Below the pieces are notes generated by a model. The model did no database searches and was not told the origin of the DNA. It saw nothing but the letters and a program-made list of their open reading frames with translations. 48,995 nucleotides of DNA from Thermomicrobiales bacterium (GTDB lineage: Bacteria > Chloroflexota > Chloroflexia > Thermomicrobiales > UBA6265): assembly GCA_020432165.1 (NCBI GenBank), contig JAGQGU010000044.1, forward strand, positions 1 to 48,995. Direction: 5' to 3'. The translations under genes and the position numbers were made by a program. Below are positions 44,976-48,995 of this stretch, one piece after another (the stretch's first letter is position 1; each line of letters opens with the position of its first letter).

Positions 44976-45386
44976 TTAGCGACCTCCGTAGGTAGCGATC
45001 TTGTCCATGATCATGGCTGAGATCGTGGTGGTCGGGCAGATCGTATCCAGACCCATTTCGCGATACGCGTCGGCGCGGACAGGATCGTACAGACGCACGA
45101 TGCAATGAGGCACGTTGAAGATCGTTCTGGCCACCTGCGCACCCATGATATTGCGATTGTCGGCGTTGGTTGTGGCGATAAAGACATCCACATGATCGAT
45201 GCCTGCCATGCGCAGCACATCTTCATCGATACCGGTGCCAAGCACCGTGTTCCCGCCGAACTCCTTGGGCAGACGTTCGAACGATGCCGAAAGGCGGTCG
45301 ATCATCGTCACCTGATGCCCTGCCTCATCAAGCAATACCGCGACGCGGGCACCTACGCGTCCGCATCCCATAATGACGACATTCAT
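44976..45386 (-). CDS. TrkA-N domain-only protein
   Basis: The 136-residue protein has a single NAD-binding RCK domain: MNVVIMGCGRVGARVAVLL (GxGxxG) and VTMIDR acidic strand end, ending without the TrkA-C domain. It probably works with the adjacent full-length TrkA. Its ATG overlaps the stop of the UspA-type gene (ATGA), so the three genes form one operon. Confidence 0.9.
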   Translation of the reverse strand: MNVVIMGCGRVGARVAVLLDEAGHQVTMIDRLSASFERLPKEFGGNTVLGTGIDEDVLRMAGIDHVDVFIATTNADNRNIMGAQVARTIFNVPHCIVRLYDPVRADAYREMGLDTICPTTTISAMIMDKIATYGGR

Positions 45387-45961
45387 TCGACTTCTCTCTC
45401 CAGTTCTTCCAGCAGGATTCCGCTCATGGGGCTACGCAGAATGATCACCTCGCAGGGTGCATTCTTAAGCACGTAATCGACCGTTTCACCATAGGTGCGC
45501 TTGCCCATTCGCTTGGAGACATGCGCGCTCATGATGATGACATCAGCGTTCTGAATACTGACCTCATCCACAATCGCGGCCCCGGCAGAGCGTGCCTGCA
45601 GCAGATCGGTCTGAATATTGGAGCTTTTGAGTTCGAGTTCTTTGGAGATCTCGTCGCGAGCAAGCTGGAGAACGCGCTCACCCTGGGTCACATCGGCCGG
45701 AAGTTCGGCGTCGAGTGGGAGGGCTTGTTCGACTTCCACTACGTAGATCAGGGAGACGAACGCTTGCTTCTTCTGCGCAATGCGAGCCACATACTGCAGC
45801 AATCTCGTCTCGGATTCGTGCCCGGTTACCGGGACAACGACGCGGATGGTCTCCGCTGGTGCGGTGCCTATTGAACCACGCAATGCGTGGCGAATACTGG
45901 CCAAGTTCTGGCGTCCTTTTCTCTCACCCCGGCGATGGTCAAAATCCCGAATCGGAGTCAC
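45383..45961 (-). CDS. UspA-family protein with degenerate nucleotide motif
   Basis: The 192-residue protein has a 40-residue basic N-terminal extension, then a Usp fold from TIRVVVPVTGHESETRLLQ. In ATP-binding Usp proteins a Gly-rich loop (GxxG-x9-G-S/T) precedes the last helix. Here the corresponding stretch SAHVSKRMGKRTYGETVDYVL lacks most of those glycines, so ATP binding is doubtful. GTG 45961 has GGAG 5 nt upstream. It leads the operon with two TrkA proteins, suggesting a link to potassium or osmotic control. Confidence 0.85.
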   Translation of the reverse strand: MTPIRDFDHRRGERKGRQNLASIRHALRGSIGTAPAETIRVVVPVTGHESETRLLQYVARIAQKKQAFVSLIYVVEVEQALPLDAELPADVTQGERVLQLARDEISKELELKSSNIQTDLLQARSAGAAIVDEVSIQNADVIIMSAHVSKRMGKRTYGETVDYVLKNAPCEVIILRSPMSGILLEELEREVE

Positions 45962-46060
45962 ATGTGCTCCGCGGGAGTCATCTCGCCGCTCGGCCCGTAT
46001 TGTACATGTCCGCGATTGTTTCTGCCTGTTCGGGCTACCTGGTCAACGATTGTCAGATCA

Positions 46061-48028
46061 TCACCGCGTCGCTCGCGCAACACTCAGATGCACCAACAAG
46101 GCACTAATATCACCCGGTGTGACACCTGGAGTTCTTTGGGCCTGCCCGACCGTGAGCGGCTTGTTGGCATTGAGGCGTTGCTGTGCTTCGATGCGTAGTC
46201 CCCTAACCAGCGTGTAGTCCATCTCAGGATCGAGTCGATCTTCGGCCGCTCTGCGATGGCGCTCTGCCTCACGCTCTTCCTTGTCGATAAACGCGCCGTA
46301 GGTAATGGCAATTTGCGTTCGCTCCAGTGTGATACCGGCGGGAATCTCCCCCTTCCACATCTCCAGCGTTTGCAGTGCTCTTAGGACTGCCTCTAGCGAT
46401 GTATGGGGGCGTCGTGCCACGTCAAGCGCCGTCAATGAGCGATTCGCCGGAGCGACTCCTTCTGCTTGCAGTGCGGCGGCGTGCCGGGGATTGTCTCCCA
46501 GCCAAATCGATCCCAGTTCGGATTGAATGCTGGCGATGGTCTGTTGCTCGGTTGCGACCGTATGTGCACGTGCTTCACTGATCAACCCGGCGGCATGCGC
46601 TCGTTCGGCGAGTCGGGCATCGGCGGTGTCGGATCGCAGAATCAGTCGATACTCGGCGCGAGAGGTAAGCATGCGATAGGGTTCGCTGAACTGCTGGCTG
46701 GTGAGATCGTCGATCATCACCCCGATATAGCTGTCGGTGCGGGAGAGAATCAACTCCGGCGTGCCAAGCGAGCGTGCTGTCGCATTCGCACCCGCCACGA
46801 GACCTTGACCGGCGGCTTCCTCGTATCCGCTCGTACCATTCACCTGGCCCGCCATAAAGAGCCCCTCCACTTTCCGGGTCTCCAGTGTCTGCAACAGTTC
46901 AGTGGCATCCAGAGCATCGTATTCGACCGCATAGCCATAGCGGGTAATGCGGGCGTTCTCCATACCGCGAACACAGCGAACGACGTCGTGCTGCACATCG
47001 GCTGGCAAGCTGGTACTCAGTCCTTGCACGTAGACCTCGTGGCTTCGCCAGCCTTCCGGCTCAATGAAGATAGGATGGCTCGTCTTGTCCGCGAAGCGAC
47101 CCACCTTGTCCTCAATACTGGGGCAATAACGAGGACCAGTACCTTCGATACTGCCGTTGTACATGGGCGCGCGATGCAGATTCGCGCGAATGATCTCATG
47201 AGCAGCTTCGTTCGTAGCGGTTTGATAGCAGGGCACCTGCCATCGTCCACCCAACCACACAGGCTCACTGAAGATTCCTGAGTCCGCCGACGGTAGAGAG
47301 ATCTGATCGATCCCACCTTTGGCTCCGTTTCTGCTGATCCAACGCGGGGGCTCATCGCCGGGTTGGAGTTCGCACACGCTCACATCCAGCGAACGTGCAT
47401 CGAGGCGGGGAGGGGTGCCAGTCTTGAAGCGCTTCAGGCGAAGACCGATATCGGCGAGACTGGCGGAAAGCTGTTGATCATTGGCATCACCAGCGCGGCC
47501 ACCAGCATGGCTCGACTCTCCGCTGACCATTCTTGCCCGCAGGAATGTACCGGCCGTGACAACGATCGTGGAGCATGCGATTTGACCACCGTGGCGGAGC
47601 GTGACCCCTGCGACTTGCGGGCGAGCACCGGTGGTTAGGGCGATACCAATCGCCTCATCCTGCACGAGGTCCAGATTCGGCTGGAGTTCGACTCGTTCCT
47701 TCATGGCGATCGCATAGAGGCTCTTGTCGCACTGCAACCGAATCGCCTGCACCGCCGGTCCCTTGCTGGTATTAAGCATGCGAGCCTGCAGGGCAGTAGC
47801 ATCGGCCACTTCGGCCATAGCGCCACCCAACGCATCGACCTCGGCCACGATCTGGCTCTTGGCAGGTCCACCAATGGAGGGGTTGCAGGGCATGAAACCT
47901 ACGCGGTCCAGATTCGGTGTCAGAATGAGCGTTCGTGCGCCCATGCGCGCCGCTGCCAGAGCTGCTTCGGTGCCCGCGTGGCCAGCGCCGATAACGACAA
48001 CATCGTATGTGTTCGTGATGGAATGCAC
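46061..48028 (-). CDS. mnmG: tRNA uridine-34 carboxymethylaminomethyl-modifying enzyme MnmG
   Basis: The 655-residue FAD enzyme acts with MnmE to modify the wobble uridine of certain tRNAs. FAD-binding VVIGAGHAGTEAALAAARMG opens the protein. Family segments FMPCNPSIGGPAKSQIV and LKRFKTGTPPRLD follow, then GPRYCPSIEDKV and LFMAGQVNGTSGYEEAAGQG. The C-terminal helical domain begins near YRMLTSRAEYRL. GTG start at 48028. mnmE and rsmG, often neighbours, are not in this window. Confidence 0.97.
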   Translation of the reverse strand: MHSITNTYDVVVIGAGHAGTEAALAAARMGARTLILTPNLDRVGFMPCNPSIGGPAKSQIVAEVDALGGAMAEVADATALQARMLNTSKGPAVQAIRLQCDKSLYAIAMKERVELQPNLDLVQDEAIGIALTTGARPQVAGVTLRHGGQIACSTIVVTAGTFLRARMVSGESSHAGGRAGDANDQQLSASLADIGLRLKRFKTGTPPRLDARSLDVSVCELQPGDEPPRWISRNGAKGGIDQISLPSADSGIFSEPVWLGGRWQVPCYQTATNEAAHEIIRANLHRAPMYNGSIEGTGPRYCPSIEDKVGRFADKTSHPIFIEPEGWRSHEVYVQGLSTSLPADVQHDVVRCVRGMENARITRYGYAVEYDALDATELLQTLETRKVEGLFMAGQVNGTSGYEEAAGQGLVAGANATARSLGTPELILSRTDSYIGVMIDDLTSQQFSEPYRMLTSRAEYRLILRSDTADARLAERAHAAGLISEARAHTVATEQQTIASIQSELGSIWLGDNPRHAAALQAEGVAPANRSLTALDVARRPHTSLEAVLRALQTLEMWKGEIPAGITLERTQIAITYGAFIDKEEREAERHRRAAEDRLDPEMDYTLVRGLRIEAQQRLNANKPLTVGQAQRTPGVTPGDISALLVHLSVARATR

Positions 48029-48139
48029 CCGCTATGACCCTCGGGAGATGTGATTACTGCCCAAATCTGGCACTATGGTGATATGTACCGCTTTCGCGAC
48101 GTAACGTGCCATGGCTGAAGACGAGAGAGGAACGCCAAT

Positions 48140-48934
48140 ATGACGAACCAAACCACCACAAATGCTACACCCAGCGTGCAAGTTCATGAGATCGGTTTAC
48201 CCCAGCAGACACCGGTGGCACCGGTCGTAGCAGGTGCCGCAGCGTTGATCGGACTCGCGTATGGACTCGGCCGCAAGCGTACCGAACCAGCACCCAAATC
48301 GGTAGCTGACTCTTCACGTGCGTATTTGCGTGCGGCTCTCGCTCGTGCCCAGGAGTCCGACCTCGCCAAAGTCACCGCCAAACAGGCGAAGACTGCGGAA
48401 AAGAAGGTGAAAACCGCCAGGGTTAAGGCGAAGGGTCCTTCCGAACAGACGATGAAAGAGCTGGAAAAGCTCGGCAAAAAGATCGGAGAGCAGGTCTCGG
48501 GTGCTCAGGGAGAAGCCGTCACACTCCTCAGCGCTCTCAAAGAAAGTGGACCTGAGATCGAAAAGATCATTCAGACCGAGATCAAGACGCGACTCGCGGG
48601 TTTCGCCGGAGACGCCAAGGCGGTTGCGGAAGTGGGGAAAGAAAAGAGTGCTGACCTCACCAGCCAGGCTCGGCAGACCGCTGAAAAAGTGAGCGCCGAC
48701 GCGCAGGAATCAATGCAGGGTCTGGTACAGACTGCGGAGGAGAAGCGTAAGGTCGCCGTCGAATCTGTACAGCGCGGCGGGCAAGAGACACGTTCTCTCG
48801 TCATCTGGATGGCAGCGGCTGGCGCGCTTGTCTACGGCGTACTCCTGAACGAAGAGCAGCAACGTAAGGTGAGAGATACCCTCACCGAGGCGTACCACGA
48901 GATCAGGGCACTGATCCACGATGTAGCATCCTGA
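48140..48934 (+). CDS. Unrecognised membrane-anchored, coiled-coil-rich protein
   Basis: The 264-residue protein has a short polar N-terminus, one hydrophobic segment (about residues 27-43, PVVAGAAALIGLAYGLG) and a long Ala/Lys/Glu-rich helical region (about 55-215). A second hydrophobic segment follows (about 222-240, LVIWMAAAGALVYGVLL), then a charged tail. The middle has heptad-like spacing and resembles apolipoprotein- or late-embryogenesis-like amphipathic helices in general character only. I do not recognise a family. ATG 48140 has AGAGGA 8 nt upstream and a strong terminator follows, so it is a real single-gene unit. Confidence 0.8.
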   Translation: MTNQTTTNATPSVQVHEIGLPQQTPVAPVVAGAAALIGLAYGLGRKRTEPAPKSVADSSRAYLRAALARAQESDLAKVTAKQAKTAEKKVKTARVKAKGPSEQTMKELEKLGKKIGEQVSGAQGEAVTLLSALKESGPEIEKIIQTEIKTRLAGFAGDAKAVAEVGKEKSADLTSQARQTAEKVSADAQESMQGLVQTAEEKRKVAVESVQRGGQETRSLVIWMAAAGALVYGVLLNEEQQRKVRDTLTEAYHEIRALIHDVAS

Positions 48935-48938
48935 CAGC

Positions 48939-48973
48939 AAAAAGGGGCGGATTCTCACGAATCCGCCCCTTTC
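48939..48973 (+). terminator. Terminator of the final gene
   Basis: AAAGGGGCGGATTC (48941-48954) pairs perfectly with GAATCCGCCCCTTT (48959-48972) around TCAC. The 14-bp stem starts 7 bases after the stop codon and abuts the terminal repeat. Confidence 0.93.
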
Positions 48974-48995
48974 TTAAGTTTGGCACTCTGAGGTG
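48973..48995. repeat. Right copy of 23-bp terminal inverted repeat
   Basis: This is the exact reverse complement of bases 1-23. It begins at the last base of the preceding terminator and contains TTGGCACTC, like the left half of a CIRCE operator (consensus TTAGCACTC-N9-GAGTGCTAA). Confidence 0.9.

Overview
The window is a 49.0 kb piece of bacterial chromosome of moderately high GC content. It is dense with housekeeping genes and carries no plasmid or phage backbone. A T-box riboswitch of Gram-positive layout precedes valS, and Gram-positive-type LexA boxes are candidates at uvrA and polA. Spx-like, FtsX/MacB and MoxR-DUF58-transglutaminase genes are also present. Together these suggest a Chloroflexota (possibly Thermomicrobia-like) or similar deep-branching monoderm lineage. 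That placement is inference; no rRNA is present to test it.

Layout. 1-5.7 kb (minus): rlmB, cysS, an FmdB-type small protein and polA. 5.8-12.3 kb (plus): a MoxR ATPase, a DUF58 protein and a membrane transglutaminase, translationally coupled to a ribokinase-type kinase and then to a frameshifted YdjC/ChbG deacetylase. 12.3-14.5 kb: an accessory and tRNA patch. It holds a decayed copy of tRNA-Ser(GGA), a GyrI-like gene, intact tRNA-Ser(GGA), tRNA-Ser(CGA), tRNA-Arg(GCG), tRNA-Ser(GCT), a TfoX C-terminal-type protein and an orphan gene. 14.5-17.0 kb (minus): a candidate metalloid-detoxification pair, an ACR3/BASS transporter and a flavoprotein with a Cys-rich tail, behind a 37-bp perfect palindrome. 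17.1-22 kb: ilvD, tRNA-Ser(UGA), a methyltransferase, serS and an HNH protein. 22.1-34.8 kb: uvrA diverging from T-box-valS, then an MFS transporter, an alkyladenine glycosylase, mutL, a GT2 glycosyltransferase with an APH-type kinase, an Spx-like protein and endonuclease IV. 34.8-37.7 kb (minus): nuoG and nuoI only. 38-44.3 kb (plus): gatB, glutamate dehydrogenase and a MacB-type ABC exporter. 44.3-48.0 kb (minus): two TrkA-type proteins, a UspA protein and mnmG. 48.1-48.9 kb (plus): an unrecognised membrane/coiled-coil protein.

Themes. Translation is heavily represented: valS, serS, cysS, gatB, mnmG, rlmB and five tRNAs, including serine tRNAs for all four serine anticodon classes plus serS. 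DNA repair is too: polA, uvrA, mutL, mpg and nfo, which include the enzymes for alkyl-base excision followed by AP-site cleavage and gap filling.

The most unusual structural feature is that the first 23 and last 23 bases of the window are perfect reverse complements of each other. Each sits beside a terminator-like hairpin, and each contains a CIRCE-like half site. This may mark a dispersed repeat, an insertion-sequence end or an assembly/linker boundary.

Start sites were re-chosen from Shine-Dalgarno placement and family length, so several genes begin inside longer open frames.
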